NCBI RefSeq assembly: GCF_000717745.1 | Contig: NZ_JOBH01000019.1 | Span: 62,001 to 126,000, forward strand | Length of the DNA stretch: 64,000 nucleotides | Source: Streptomyces violens | GTDB taxonomy: Bacteria; Actinomycetota; Actinomycetes; Streptomycetales; Streptomycetaceae | Direction: 5' to 3' | Shown here: positions 8,581-17,319 of the stretch, in pieces | Layout: the number at the start of each line of letters is the position of its first letter | Numbering within the stretch: the stretch's first letter is position 1 | Notes under the pieces: model-generated | The model's database searches: none | The model's input: only the letters and a program-made list of their open reading frames with translations | Told to the model about the DNA's origin: nothing | Program-made: the position numbers and the translations under genes

Positions 8581-10695
8581 TCACTTCGACAACAGGTCCC
8601 GGTTCGGAGAAAGGTCCCGGTCCGGGGATGGGTCCCGGTTCGGGGACTCATCCAGCAGGTAGGGGTCCGCGGTGCCGGCGCGGTCCATGCTGTGCCACTT
8701 CAGCCGGGTGCCGAGCAGCGCGGTGATCACCGACTGGATGACCACGAGGTACAGCAGCTGCCGGTAGACGAAGAGCTGGAGCGGCAGCGTCCACATCGCG
8801 CGCAGCTTCTCCCGGTCGAGCCTCAGCGCGTAGGCGGCGGTGATCATCTGCACGGCGAGGCAGCCGAGCCAGACGAGGATCGCCTGCGTCGGGTCCCGGA
8901 ACAGCACGCCGTACAGCGCGAACACGTCCACGACGGGCGCGAACAGCGGCAGCAGGACCTGGAACAGGCAGAGGTAGGAGAGTGCCCGGCGGCCGAAGCG
9001 CCCGGACGGCCCCATCTCGAAGACCGAGCGCCGGTGTTTCCACATGGACTGGAGCGTGCCGTAGCACCACCGGTAGCGCTGCCGCCACAACTGGCCGAGC
9101 GAGCCGGGCACTTCCGTCCAGGCAACGGCCGACTGCTCGTAGACGACGCGCCAGCCGGCCCGCCACAGCGACATCGTGAGATCGGTGTCCTCGGCCAGCG
9201 TGTCATCGCTGACGCCGCCGATGCCCATCAGCGCGTCCCTGCGGAAGGCGCCGATGGCTCCGGGCACCGTCGGCATGCACTCCAGGACCTCGAACATCCG
9301 CCGGTCGAGGTTGAAGCCGATGACGTACTCCAGGTGCTGCCACCTGCCCAGCAGCCGACGGCGGTTGCCGACCTTGGTATTGCCGCTGACGGCGCCGACG
9401 GCGGGGTGGGCGAGCGGTTGGACGAGTCGGGTCAGCGCTTCCGGTTCGAAGACGGTGTCGGCATCGACCATCACGACGATGTCGTGCCGGGTGTGCACCA
9501 GGCCGGTGTTGAGGGCTCTGGGCTTGCCACCGTTGGGCTGCCGCACCACCCTCACGCGGGGGTCGTCGATGCTTTCGGCGATGGCCGCTGTGCTGTCCGT
9601 CGACCCGTCGTCGATGACGACGATCTGCAGCTGCGGATGGGTGGAGGCCAGCAGCGAGTGGACGGTGGAGGCGATGCCCGCTTCCTCGTTGTACGCGGGC
9701 ACCAGCACCGTCACCGGCTCGGTCACGGGCCTCAGCCGGGGTGTGCCGGGTCCGAACCGGTGCAGCCGCCGTACGTGTGCGCGGGCGAAGACGACGAGCA
9801 TGAGCAACCGCACCACGCTGAGCGCGCCCGCGACACCGAGGGCCCAGGCCATGACGGTGGTGAACATGTGTCCCAGATCCTGCGCCCACAACAGCCCTTT
9901 GCCCTCCAGTCGCTGGGTGAGGGAAGCCCGCGTGTTGGGGAAGGGACGGCCGAGCCCGGCGGAGACAGTGGTGAACCGATGTACGCTCCGGTCCCGCAGC
10001 AACGCCTCCGCCTCCCGGTAGCCGAGATCCGTCTGGCTGTACTGCCTCACCACCCCCTGCCACGGCTTCCGCGACTTGCGGTCGGAGGCCACCAACAAGT
10101 AGCCCTGCGAGGCGGCCCGTTCCGCAGCCGCCCATTCGGCGCCGCAGAGGGTGTCGGCCGCGGTGGTGTGCGGCAGCCGCAGCAGCCGGGTGTTGACGCC
10201 CGCCGTACCCGCCAGCGCGGTCTGCGTGAGGGACAGCTCCATGCGGGCTCGCAGAGGTGAGGCCGCGCCGAGATCGCCGCCGGTGTAGGTGTACGAGCCG
10301 ACCTCGTGGCCCTCGTCGTGGATCCGCTTCATCAGCTCCGGGTGCCGGGCCGCGCGCGAGCCGTGGACGAAGAACGTGGCCTTCACGTGGTGCTTGCGCA
10401 GCAGGCCGAGCACGCGCGGCGTCCACTCGGGATCGGGCCCTCCGTCGAACGTGAGCGCCGCGGTGCCGGCCGGCATGCGCGCCGTCTCGATCCGGCCGTC
10501 GCTGAGCCGGAGCACCGGGCTCCCGTCGTCCGCCTCGCGCGGGATGGGCGTGCTGCACGGGCGCTTCGAGCGTGCCGAGTCGACTTCGTGCGTGGTCCAC
10601 CCCTCGAAGGCGAGGGCGGTGATGACCACGGTGAGGACGAGCAGCAGCAGCGCCCAGTGCCCGCGCGGGGGCCGGCGCATCGCATGCCGACTCAC
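8581..10695 (-). CDS. Bifunctional polysaccharide deacetylase-like / family 2 glycosyltransferase (MatB-like)
   Basis: The 704-residue membrane protein has an N-terminal membrane anchor (13-30), a NodB-type deacetylase-like domain (about 76-255), a membrane segment (280-303) and a processive GT2 synthase (about 325-560: DDGST 362-366, DAD 411-413, AED 501-503, QRYRW 539-543). Several membrane helices and a short repeated tail (SPNRDP-type) follow. The layout matches MatB of the Streptomyces matAB system, which makes a beta-1,6-GlcNAc polymer for hyphal aggregation. The deacetylase half has lost expected metal ligands: Gly85 replaces Asp in the TFDDGP motif, and Tyr135 and Gly139 replace the two His of the HTxxH motif. 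The synthase motifs look intact. The start overlaps the stop of the upstream gene (ATGA). Confidence 0.85.
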   Translation of the reverse strand: MSRHAMRRPPRGHWALLLLVLTVVITALAFEGWTTHEVDSARSKRPCSTPIPREADDGSPVLRLSDGRIETARMPAGTAALTFDGGPDPEWTPRVLGLLRKHHVKATFFVHGSRAARHPELMKRIHDEGHEVGSYTYTGGDLGAASPLRARMELSLTQTALAGTAGVNTRLLRLPHTTAADTLCGAEWAAAERAASQGYLLVASDRKSRKPWQGVVRQYSQTDLGYREAEALLRDRSVHRFTTVSAGLGRPFPNTRASLTQRLEGKGLLWAQDLGHMFTTVMAWALGVAGALSVVRLLMLVVFARAHVRRLHRFGPGTPRLRPVTEPVTVLVPAYNEEAGIASTVHSLLASTHPQLQIVVIDDGSTDSTAAIAESIDDPRVRVVRQPNGGKPRALNTGLVHTRHDIVVMVDADTVFEPEALTRLVQPLAHPAVGAVSGNTKVGNRRRLLGRWQHLEYVIGFNLDRRMFEVLECMPTVPGAIGAFRRDALMGIGGVSDDTLAEDTDLTMSLWRAGWRVVYEQSAVAWTEVPGSLGQLWRQRYRWCYGTLQSMWKHRRSVFEMGPSGRFGRRALSYLCLFQVLLPLFAPVVDVFALYGVLFRDPTQAILVWLGCLAVQMITAAYALRLDREKLRAMWTLPLQLFVYRQLLYLVVIQSVITALLGTRLKWHSMDRAGTADPYLLDESPNRDPSPDRDLSPNRDLLSK
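8595..8648. repeat. Three tandem 18-bp units at the 3' end of the glycosyltransferase gene
   Basis: Three copies of an 18-bp unit beginning GGTCCCGG (plus strand) encode the repeated 'SP(N/D)RD(P/L)' tail of the synthase. The frame is preserved. Confidence 0.8.
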
Positions 10696-11105
10696 TTCTC
10701 AGCGCCCCCGCGCGGGGCCCCGGCTTCGGCTTTGGCGGACGGTGGGGTCCGGCTGTGCCGGGTGCCAGGGTGTTCGGCGGAGCCCGGCACGCGGGGGGCG
10801 TCGATGCGCTGCGCCCCGCCGGGGCGCGGACTCGGCTCTCCGGCGATCGGCCGGTGGGGACCCGCGCCGGGCTTGCCGGCGACAGGCTGGTCGGGGCCGG
10901 CCCGCAGCGGACCTGTGGTGCTGGGCGGCTGCGACCCGATGGGCTGCCACAGCCCGCCGATCAGCATGCCGACGAGCATCAGGTACCCGATGCACGCGCA
11001 TCCGACAGCGACCGCCAGCAAGCGCGAAAGCCTCCTGCGCCAGCCTGAATTGTCGATGAACACCGGGCGAGGCAACTGTTCCTCGCGTCGCGAGCGGTGT
11101 GTCAT
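10692..11105 (-). CDS. Small single-pass membrane protein paired with the MatB-like synthase
   Basis: This is a 137-residue protein from ATG 11105. A basic N-terminus with 'RPVFIDNSGWRRRLSRLL' is followed by one hydrophobic segment (about 30-50, 'VAVGCACIGYLMLVGMLIGG') and a long Pro/Gly-rich external tail. An upstream in-frame start is possible but would only add poorly conserved sequence. It overlaps the synthase start by 4 bases (ATGA), so the two are translationally coupled. It is probably the accessory partner in polymer synthesis, in the position of MatA. That assignment rests on operon position and the short 'FID.SG.RRR' plus membrane-helix pattern. Confidence 0.65.
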   Translation of the reverse strand: MTHRSRREEQLPRPVFIDNSGWRRRLSRLLAVAVGCACIGYLMLVGMLIGGLWQPIGSQPPSTTGPLRAGPDQPVAGKPGAGPHRPIAGEPSPRPGGAQRIDAPRVPGSAEHPGTRHSRTPPSAKAEAGAPRGGAEK

Positions 11106-11945
11106 GGGAAGGTCCCACCGCGCAGGCGCGCCGTGCCCGGCCGCGTCCGCGTGAGAGGTATGAGGGAAGCCCTCGGCTTCCGGAATGTTTGGTATGTGGG
11201 GAGTGCCTCGCACTCAGTACTCCTGATCTGCGGCCACGCGCGGGCCAATATCGTGGGGGTATCGAGCTCACAAGCCCGGTTTGCACTGGAACGCGATGCT
11301 CCGGAATTCCGGACAAGGTCGAACTCCATGGAAAAAGTCCGTAATTCGGCATGCATGCGATAGTGGCCTCCCCGGTAGGCCGGGAAGGCCACGTCAGTAC
11401 GCTCCTGGCGACGCGTCGGCGGCTACGTCCAGTGGCTATCCGTTGATGGGGCCTTTGGCACCGCGTCTGACGCGATGACACCCGGCGAAGGGCGCACGGA
11501 CCGCGCTCCGGGCTCTGGTGATTGCCGCAGATATGGAGGTGTGGGGGGTGGTGCCTAGCACTGGGTTCTCCTCGTTCCCGGCCGTGTGGGGTACAGCCGT
11601 ACGCGTGGGGGTCCCGGGCCGAACCGCACCCGGGTCGTACTGGAACGGGCATGCGCTTCATGGAACGTGAGCGCACACCTGCGCCAGACGGTGCCAGTAA
11701 AAGGCTTAATGGGGGAGGGGGATCGGCAGAGCGTTACCGCAGCTTTACTTCTCCTCATCCATGTTCTGCGTGCCACCCGCCTCTTTCCGCCGGGTAAGTC
11801 ATGGCAGTTCGAGTTCGCCGGTTACCCGCATCTGCGTGGTGAATGGGGCAACTCATCCCTTGGACACGTCGACTCACGGAGCGCTGTACCAGCTGGTGCC
11901 AGCGGAGGTTCTTTGGCCGAGGAGGTCGCGCCGCAGGGGCCGCAC
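11106..11945. other. 840-base region without a recognised gene, likely promoter region of the envelope operon
   Basis: No frame in either strand has a recognisable product or steady codon bias. The half next to the envelope operon (11150-11400) is less GC-rich than its surroundings and holds two small dyads, at 11201-11215 and 11300-11313. The other half, towards the STAND ATPase end, shows nothing I can identify. Confidence 0.4.
11300..11313. promoter_or_regulatory. 14-bp perfect palindrome upstream of the envelope operon
   Basis: TCCGGAATTCCGGA is a perfect palindrome about 195 bases upstream of the small membrane protein start. It could be an operator. No regulator is known, and the assignment rests only on symmetry and position. 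Confidence 0.25.
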
Positions 11946-14162
11946 TCAGCGTTGCCTGATCGATTCATGCGCGGCATCGGGCGTATTCAGGGCGTAGGCG
12001 ATGCCGGTATCGGGATCGGTGTCGTATCCGGAGTGGAAGGCGGTTTTGTAGGCGTCGCCCCCGATGAGGCGGCGGGCCTCTGTCTCGCACGCCTGGCGGG
12101 CGGCGACGAGTTCGGGCATGCCCATCTGAGGGGTGCCGAGGGTGTGCCAGATCCGCTCGGCGATGCCGAGGAGACGGGCGGCCCGCTCGGCGTGCCCGGA
12201 GGCGGCAGTCGCGGAGGCGAGCAGGTCGATGGCCATGGCGATGCCGAGGCTGTCGTGCAGGCGGTGCTTGCCCTTGACGGCGGTACGGGCATGGGCCATG
12301 GCTTCCCCCGGCCGTCCCAACCCGAGCGCTGCGAGGGCGCGCATGTAGTCGCCCCACGCATGGGCCCAGGTTTCACCGCGGCGGGCGCACTCGGTGCGCA
12401 GGTCGTCGGCGACGGCCGCGGCGTCGGCGAACTGCCCGAGGTGGACGTGGACGAAGGCCCGGGCTGCCCGCACCAGGAACCACGCCGCGTCATAACGTCC
12501 ACGGACCGGACGCCCGGACCGTGACGCATCGAGTACCTGCGCGGCCCGCTCCTGCTCACCACTGACCGTGAGGCTGCCGCCTTCCAGATAGGCGGCGGCG
12601 ACCAGGGCGGTCTCGTCGGTCTCCGATTCCCCCGCGGCCGGTCGGAAGGCGCCGGCGAGGCGGAGCCCGGCCTCCGCCTCACCCTGAGCGATGGCGGCGA
12701 CACCGCAGGCCCACAGGGCCTTTGCCCGGACCGGTCCCGGGGCCGGGTCCAGGGCCAGGGCCTGGTCCAGATAGTGCCGGCCGTCCCGGGCGAAGCCGCA
12801 GGCGAACCAGAAGAACCACAAGGCGCCGCCGATATCGAGCGCGGTGTGTCCGTCCCCTTCGGAGAGGCAGAAGTCGAGCGCGGCGCGGAGGTTGGCGTGC
12901 TCGGCGAGCACGTTCTCGTAGCAGGTGATCTGGTCGGGCCCCATCCACCTGGCATCCGCGTGGTGGGCCAGCGACTGGTAATACAGCAGGTGCCGATGGC
13001 GCAGTGTGTGCTCCTCGCCCAGATTGCGCAGCCAGCCGGCACCGTATTCGCGGATGGTGTCCAGCATCCGGTAGCGCAGTCGGAGGCCGTCCGCCGGTGT
13101 GGGGGTGAGAAGGGACTTGTCGGCCAGCGCGTCCAGCACACCCGGGATCTCGTGCCGCGGAAGGTGTGCGTCGGCACAGACCGCCCGGGCCGCCTCGGTG
13201 TCGAAACCGTCGGCGAAGACCGACAGCCGGGCCCAGGCCAACCGCTCAAGGGGGGTGCACAGTTCATGGCTCCAGCCGATCGCGGTGCGCAGCGCCTGGT
13301 GCCAGGGAGGCTCGGTCTCCGCCACCAGATCGTCGGTGTCACCCAGGGCGGCGAAACGGTCCTCCAGCCGCTCGGTCAGCTCGGCCACGGTCAGCTCCCG
13401 CAGGCGGGCGGCGGCGAGTTCGATCGCGAGTGGCAGGCCGTCCAGGCGGCGGCACAGGCGTACGAGGCCGGGGCGGTTGGCGTCGGTGACGGCGAAACCG
13501 GGCGCCGCCTCGGCGGCCCGGGCAGCGAGCAGGGCGACCGCGTCCGCCTTCCCGGCCGCCTCGTTCTCGTACTCGTTCTCGGGAACGGGCAGCGGCGCGA
13601 CGGTCAGCAGCCGCTCCACGTACATACCAAGAGGCCGGCGACTGGTCACCAAGATCCGTAGCCCGGGCGCCGCCGCCAGCAGCGCCTCGGCCACCAACGC
13701 GCACTCGGCCACCAGGTGCTCACAGGTATCCAGCACCAACAGCAGCTCACGGCCCGCCAGATAGTCCGCCAGCACCTCGATCATCGGACGGGTGGACTGG
13801 TCCGCCAAGGGGAGCGCCTCGGCGATGGTGTGCGTCAGCAGGGCACCGTGCCGCAGCGGGGAGAGCTCCACCCACCACGCCCCGTCGCGGAGTTGCGGCT
13901 GCGCCTCGGTCGCCGTCCGCAGCGCCAGCCGGGTCTTGCCCACGCCTCCGACCCCGGTCAGCGTCACCAGCCGGGAGCCCCCGAGCAGCCGCCGCACCTG
14001 CGTCAGCTCCGCCCGGCGCCCGATCAGCTCGGTCGTCTCTGCAGGTAGATTCCCCACCCGCGGCCGCTTGGTCACGACCGCCCCCTCTTCCGCCCCGTAC
14101 GGGCCTTGCGCTCCGTACGGGCCTTCAGCTCCGTACGGGAGCAGCCTGCCGACTCCTGCCAC
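11946..14162 (-). CDS. AfsR/LuxR-type STAND (NB-ARC-like) ATPase without a DNA-binding domain
   Basis: This 738-residue protein has 'LIGRRAEL' (47-54), Walker A 'GVGGVGKT' (70-77), Walker B 'LLLVLDTCEHL' (D144), the 'TSRRPL' and 'LDGLPLAIELAA' motifs, a winged-helix/arm region and a C-terminal TPR-like helical region. Relatives usually carry a SARP or LuxR HTH domain. None is visible here: the C-terminus ends soon after the helical repeats. The first 27 residues are a PYGAEG/PYGAQG repeat. A GTG at 14075 behind GGAAGAGGGGG gives 'TKRPRVGNLPAETTELIGR' and may be the true start, leaving the repeat as leader DNA. Its target is unknown. Confidence 0.75.
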   Translation of the reverse strand: MAGVGRLLPYGAEGPYGAQGPYGAEEGAVVTKRPRVGNLPAETTELIGRRAELTQVRRLLGGSRLVTLTGVGGVGKTRLALRTATEAQPQLRDGAWWVELSPLRHGALLTHTIAEALPLADQSTRPMIEVLADYLAGRELLLVLDTCEHLVAECALVAEALLAAAPGLRILVTSRRPLGMYVERLLTVAPLPVPENEYENEAAGKADAVALLAARAAEAAPGFAVTDANRPGLVRLCRRLDGLPLAIELAAARLRELTVAELTERLEDRFAALGDTDDLVAETEPPWHQALRTAIGWSHELCTPLERLAWARLSVFADGFDTEAARAVCADAHLPRHEIPGVLDALADKSLLTPTPADGLRLRYRMLDTIREYGAGWLRNLGEEHTLRHRHLLYYQSLAHHADARWMGPDQITCYENVLAEHANLRAALDFCLSEGDGHTALDIGGALWFFWFACGFARDGRHYLDQALALDPAPGPVRAKALWACGVAAIAQGEAEAGLRLAGAFRPAAGESETDETALVAAAYLEGGSLTVSGEQERAAQVLDASRSGRPVRGRYDAAWFLVRAARAFVHVHLGQFADAAAVADDLRTECARRGETWAHAWGDYMRALAALGLGRPGEAMAHARTAVKGKHRLHDSLGIAMAIDLLASATAASGHAERAARLLGIAERIWHTLGTPQMGMPELVAARQACETEARRLIGGDAYKTAFHSGYDTDPDTGIAYALNTPDAAHESIRQR
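14095..14148. repeat. Three tandem 18-bp units at the 5' end of the STAND ATPase gene
   Basis: The unit CCGTACGGGCCTTNNGCT occurs twice almost exactly and a third time in part. It either encodes the PYGA(E/Q)G repeat or, if translation starts at 14075, lies in the leader. Confidence 0.75.
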
Positions 14163-14475
14163 GCGGCGTAGCCGTTAGCAGAAAAGCGACTGCATGTGAC
14201 GGCTGGAGATCACGATCGACCAGGACAAGCAAGAATGTGATTTCACCATGGAGGTCGTCTACGAGGACCGGAGCTCCGTCGCCCGGTAAAAACACAACGC
14301 GCGGCGCTATTCGAAATGCGTTGGCTCGCTGACAGACGCGAAGCAATTATCCGGGAGCGGCTGGCGTGAGCTGGGCCATATGAACCTATTGCCCGTTATG
14401 GGAGCGTGGTCTACTCCCATGTACACACCGTTGTGTCATTGGGTGCGCTCTGATCCCCGACCCCCAGGGAGCCCC
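14163..14475. other. Divergent intergenic region between STAND ATPase and VanW genes
   Basis: These 313 bases are lower in GC than the flanks and should hold the promoters of both divergent genes. No clear operator is visible. In-frame ATGs at 14380 and 14419 precede the VanW gene, but the ribosome site favours 14476. Confidence 0.4.
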
Positions 14476-16212
14476 ATGCCCCGCCGCGTACGCTCCGTCC
14501 CGCCCGTCGTCCTGGCGGGCGGTGCGCTGACCCTTGGTGTCGGTGGTCTGTATGCCGCCGGGATGCTCACGGGCGGTGACATCGACGCGGGTACGTCCGT
14601 GCACGGAGTAGATATCGGGGGCCTGAGCCGGGCGGAGGCCGCTCAGAAGCTGGATACGAGCCTGTCGGCGGCCGGATCGAAGGCTCTGGTCGTGAAGATC
14701 GGCGACCGCGTCGGCAAGGTGGACCCGCGGCAGGCCGGGCTCTCCGTCGACGTACAGAAGAGCGTCGACCGGGCGGCGCACACCGGCGCCGATCCGGTCA
14801 CCGTGATCGGCGGGCTCTTCCGCTCGGGCGGCGACATCGAGCCAGTGGTCCGTACGGACGAGGACAAGGCCCGTGCCGCCCTGGAGAAGCTGGCGAAGAC
14901 CCACGACCAGAAGGTCCGCGACGGCGCCGTGACCTTCGACGACGGCGAGGCCAGGGAGGTCGCGCCGCGCAGCGGGTACGCCCTGGACGTGGGCGCGGCG
15001 GTCGGTGCCCTGCGTACCGCCTTCGCCGGCGGCGATACGGCCGGTGACAAGACCGCCACTGCGGGCAGCGCGGCCGGCTCCGCCACGGCCCTGCCCACCC
15101 GCGAGACCAAGCCGAAGATCACCGCCGAAGAGACGCGGCGGGCGGTGCGCGAGTTCGCGCGCCCGGCCATGTCGGCGCCGGTCACGCTCATCCTGGGTGG
15201 CAAGCGGCTCACGATCAGCCAGGGCACTCTGGGTGAGCACCTGAAGATGCGGCCGGACGACGCCGGCAAGCTGACCCCGAAGCTCGACGTCAAGGGCCTG
15301 CGCGCCGACCCCGCGGTGGCCCGCCCCCTGGCCAGGATCGCCGGTCCGGCCCGGGATGCCGAGCTGAACCTCGATGGAGACCGGGTCGTGGTGGGCGCCG
15401 ACGCCAGGACCGGCCAGAAGTTCACGGACAAGGCGCTGGGCAAGGCCGTGATGCCGCTGCTCACCCGCTCGGGCGCGGCCGCCCGTACCGGCGAGGTGGA
15501 TACGGAGAAGACCCGGCCGAAGGTGACCCGGGAGAACGCCGCACAGCTGGGCCTGAAGGAGAAGATGTCCTCCTTCACCGTGAATTTCGAACCGGCCCCT
15601 TACCGTACGAAGAACATCGGCCGTGCGGTGCAGCTCATCAACGGCTCGCTCGTCCGGCCCGGCGAGACCTGGAGCCTCAACAAGACCGTCGGCGAGCGCA
15701 CCAAGGCCAATGGCTTCACCGACGGCACCATCATCCTCGACGGCCAGTACACCAAGGCGGCCGGCGGCGGTGTGTCGACCGTGGCCACCACCACGTACAA
15801 CGCGTTGTTCTTCGCCGGGCTGAAGCCCGTGGAGCACGGCGCCCACTCCTTCTACATCGAGCGCTACCCCGAGGGCCGCGAGGCGACGGTCGCGTGGGGA
15901 AGCCTGGACCTGAAGTTCAACAACGACTCCGGCAAGGCCGTCTACATCCAGGCGAAGGCCACCGATACCTCCGTGACGGTCACCTTCCTCGGCACCAAGA
16001 AGTACGACGACGTGAAGGCGATCAAGGGGCCGCGCACCAATGTGCAGAAGCCGGGGGAGCGGCCGGGTGCCGAGAAGGACTGTGAGCCGCAGACCCCGCT
16101 CGAAGGCTTCGACGTCACCGTGCAGCGGGTCTTCTACCAACGCGGCGAGGAAGTGAAGCGCGAGCCGTTCCGTACCCACTACATCCCGCGGGACCGGGTG
16201 ACCTGCGACTGA
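14476..16212 (+). CDS. VanW-family secreted/membrane-anchored protein
   Basis: The protein has 578 residues. After a basic start there is one hydrophobic anchor (about 10-32, 'VVLAGGALTLGVGGLYAAGML'). Two repeats of a putative peptidoglycan-binding (PG_binding_4-like) domain occupy about 40-340, and a VanW domain lies at about 385-545 ('NIGRAVQLINGSLVRPGETWSLN', 'KAAGGGVSTVATTTYNALFFAG'). It is expected outside the membrane in contact with the wall. The biochemical role of VanW is not established. ATG 14476 follows CAGGGA. It lacks any link to vanA/B-type resistance genes here. Confidence 0.85.
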   Translation: MPRRVRSVPPVVLAGGALTLGVGGLYAAGMLTGGDIDAGTSVHGVDIGGLSRAEAAQKLDTSLSAAGSKALVVKIGDRVGKVDPRQAGLSVDVQKSVDRAAHTGADPVTVIGGLFRSGGDIEPVVRTDEDKARAALEKLAKTHDQKVRDGAVTFDDGEAREVAPRSGYALDVGAAVGALRTAFAGGDTAGDKTATAGSAAGSATALPTRETKPKITAEETRRAVREFARPAMSAPVTLILGGKRLTISQGTLGEHLKMRPDDAGKLTPKLDVKGLRADPAVARPLARIAGPARDAELNLDGDRVVVGADARTGQKFTDKALGKAVMPLLTRSGAAARTGEVDTEKTRPKVTRENAAQLGLKEKMSSFTVNFEPAPYRTKNIGRAVQLINGSLVRPGETWSLNKTVGERTKANGFTDGTIILDGQYTKAAGGGVSTVATTTYNALFFAGLKPVEHGAHSFYIERYPEGREATVAWGSLDLKFNNDSGKAVYIQAKATDTSVTVTFLGTKKYDDVKAIKGPRTNVQKPGERPGAEKDCEPQTPLEGFDVTVQRVFYQRGEEVKREPFRTHYIPRDRVTCD

Positions 16213-16288
16213 TCGCACCTTCGGGCGCCCCGCTGCCACAGGGCGGGACACCGGCGTGATCGCACGTCCAGGCCGGCCGAACGAAGGC

Positions 16289-16308
16289 GGTGAGCAGGCT
16301 TGCTCACC
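16289..16308. terminator. Hairpin between convergent VanW and LysR genes
   Basis: GGTGAGCA and TGCTCACC form a perfect 8-bp stem around GGCT, with further imperfect pairing outside. It lies between the two stops, overlaps the end of the LysR gene, and has no U-run, as is common in Streptomyces. Confidence 0.5.
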
Positions 16309-17245
16309 TCCGCACCCCACGCTGGCCCCGCTGGTAGCCGTCACCAGCGGGGCCCGACGCCGCATCGCGCAGCGCGTCCAGTGCGGCCGCTACGAGGGGA
16401 TGCTCGGCACTGCCACGCCGTATGGCGGTCAAGTACCGCCGCACAGGCACCGGTTCGCCCCGCAGCGGGACCCGCGTGACCGCATGCGCGGGAAGCGGCA
16501 CGATCCTGGGCACGAGGCAGACGCCGAACCCCTCGGCGACGAGAGCTGAGACGGCGTACCACTCTTTGACCTCATGGGCGATGTGAGGGGTGAATCCGGC
16601 CGCCGCGCACGCCGCCGTCACCAGCGGGTAGGTGTCGTTGTTCCGTTCCTTGACGATCCAGAACTCTCCGGCGGCCTCGGCGAGTTCGACCCCCTCGGGC
16701 CGGGCGAGCCGGTGCCCCTCGGGGACAAGCAGGTCCTGACGGTCGGTCAGCAACGGTGCCTGCTCGAAACGGGCGTCGGTGACGGGCGGCGCGTCAGGGC
16801 CGGGCAGTACCAGGGCCACGTCCGCCTCGTCGGCGAGCAGGAGCCGGTAGCATTCCGCGCTCTCCTCCTCGAGGATCCGCGGCTCCACCTGCGGGTGTGT
16901 GCTCCGTAGCCGGGCGAGGGCCGGGGCGGCGAGCGCGGCCAGCGCGGAAGAGACCCCGCACAATCGCAGCGTGCCCCGGGGGGTCTCGCTCTGCTGCGCG
17001 AGCTCTGCCTGGGCGACCTCCCACTGCGCCTGCAACACGTCGGCGTGCCGAAGCAGGGTGAGCGCGGCCGGTGTCAGCCGTACGCGCCGGCCCTCCGGCC
17101 GCAACAGCTGCACCCCCAGATCGCGGCCCAGCAGGCGCAATTGCTGGGAGACGGCAGAGGGGGTGAGGTGCAGCGCGGCGGCCGTCGCGGTCACCGTGCC
17201 GTGCTCGGCGAGGGTACGCAGGACGTGCAGCCGGTGGTCGATCAT
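16304..17245 (-). CDS. LysR-family regulator, probably of the divergent EamA exporter
   Basis: This is a 313-residue LysR protein: N-terminal HTH (about 1-60, 'HGTVTATAAALHLTPSAVSQQLRLLGRDLGVQLL') and a periplasmic-binding-like effector domain (about 90-300). ATG 17245 is the start that gives the standard 'MIDHRLHVLRTL' opening. It is divergent from an EamA transporter with only about 74 bases between the starts, the usual arrangement for a LysR controlling its neighbour. The effector is unknown. Amino acids are likely, given the transporter. Confidence 0.85.
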   Translation of the reverse strand: MIDHRLHVLRTLAEHGTVTATAAALHLTPSAVSQQLRLLGRDLGVQLLRPEGRRVRLTPAALTLLRHADVLQAQWEVAQAELAQQSETPRGTLRLCGVSSALAALAAPALARLRSTHPQVEPRILEEESAECYRLLLADEADVALVLPGPDAPPVTDARFEQAPLLTDRQDLLVPEGHRLARPEGVELAEAAGEFWIVKERNNDTYPLVTAACAAAGFTPHIAHEVKEWYAVSALVAEGFGVCLVPRIVPLPAHAVTRVPLRGEPVPVRRYLTAIRRGSAEHPLVAAALDALRDAASGPAGDGYQRGQRGVRR

Positions 17246-17319
17246 GTAGGCCAGCCTAAACAAATACGTGCGAAAAGGTTTGCTGGACGTGCATGCTCGC
17301 GGTCACCGAGTCTGGGGCC

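Noticed and set aside
8266..10260. 664-codon plus-strand frame over the LCP and glycosyltransferase genes
   Set aside because: It is antisense to two clearly recognised genes and runs across their boundary, as expected for GC-driven open frames.
14476..16212. VanW gene as part of a vancomycin-resistance cluster
   Set aside because: No vanH, vanA or vanX-type genes or VanRS are nearby. VanW domains are common in wall-associated proteins of actinomycetes.
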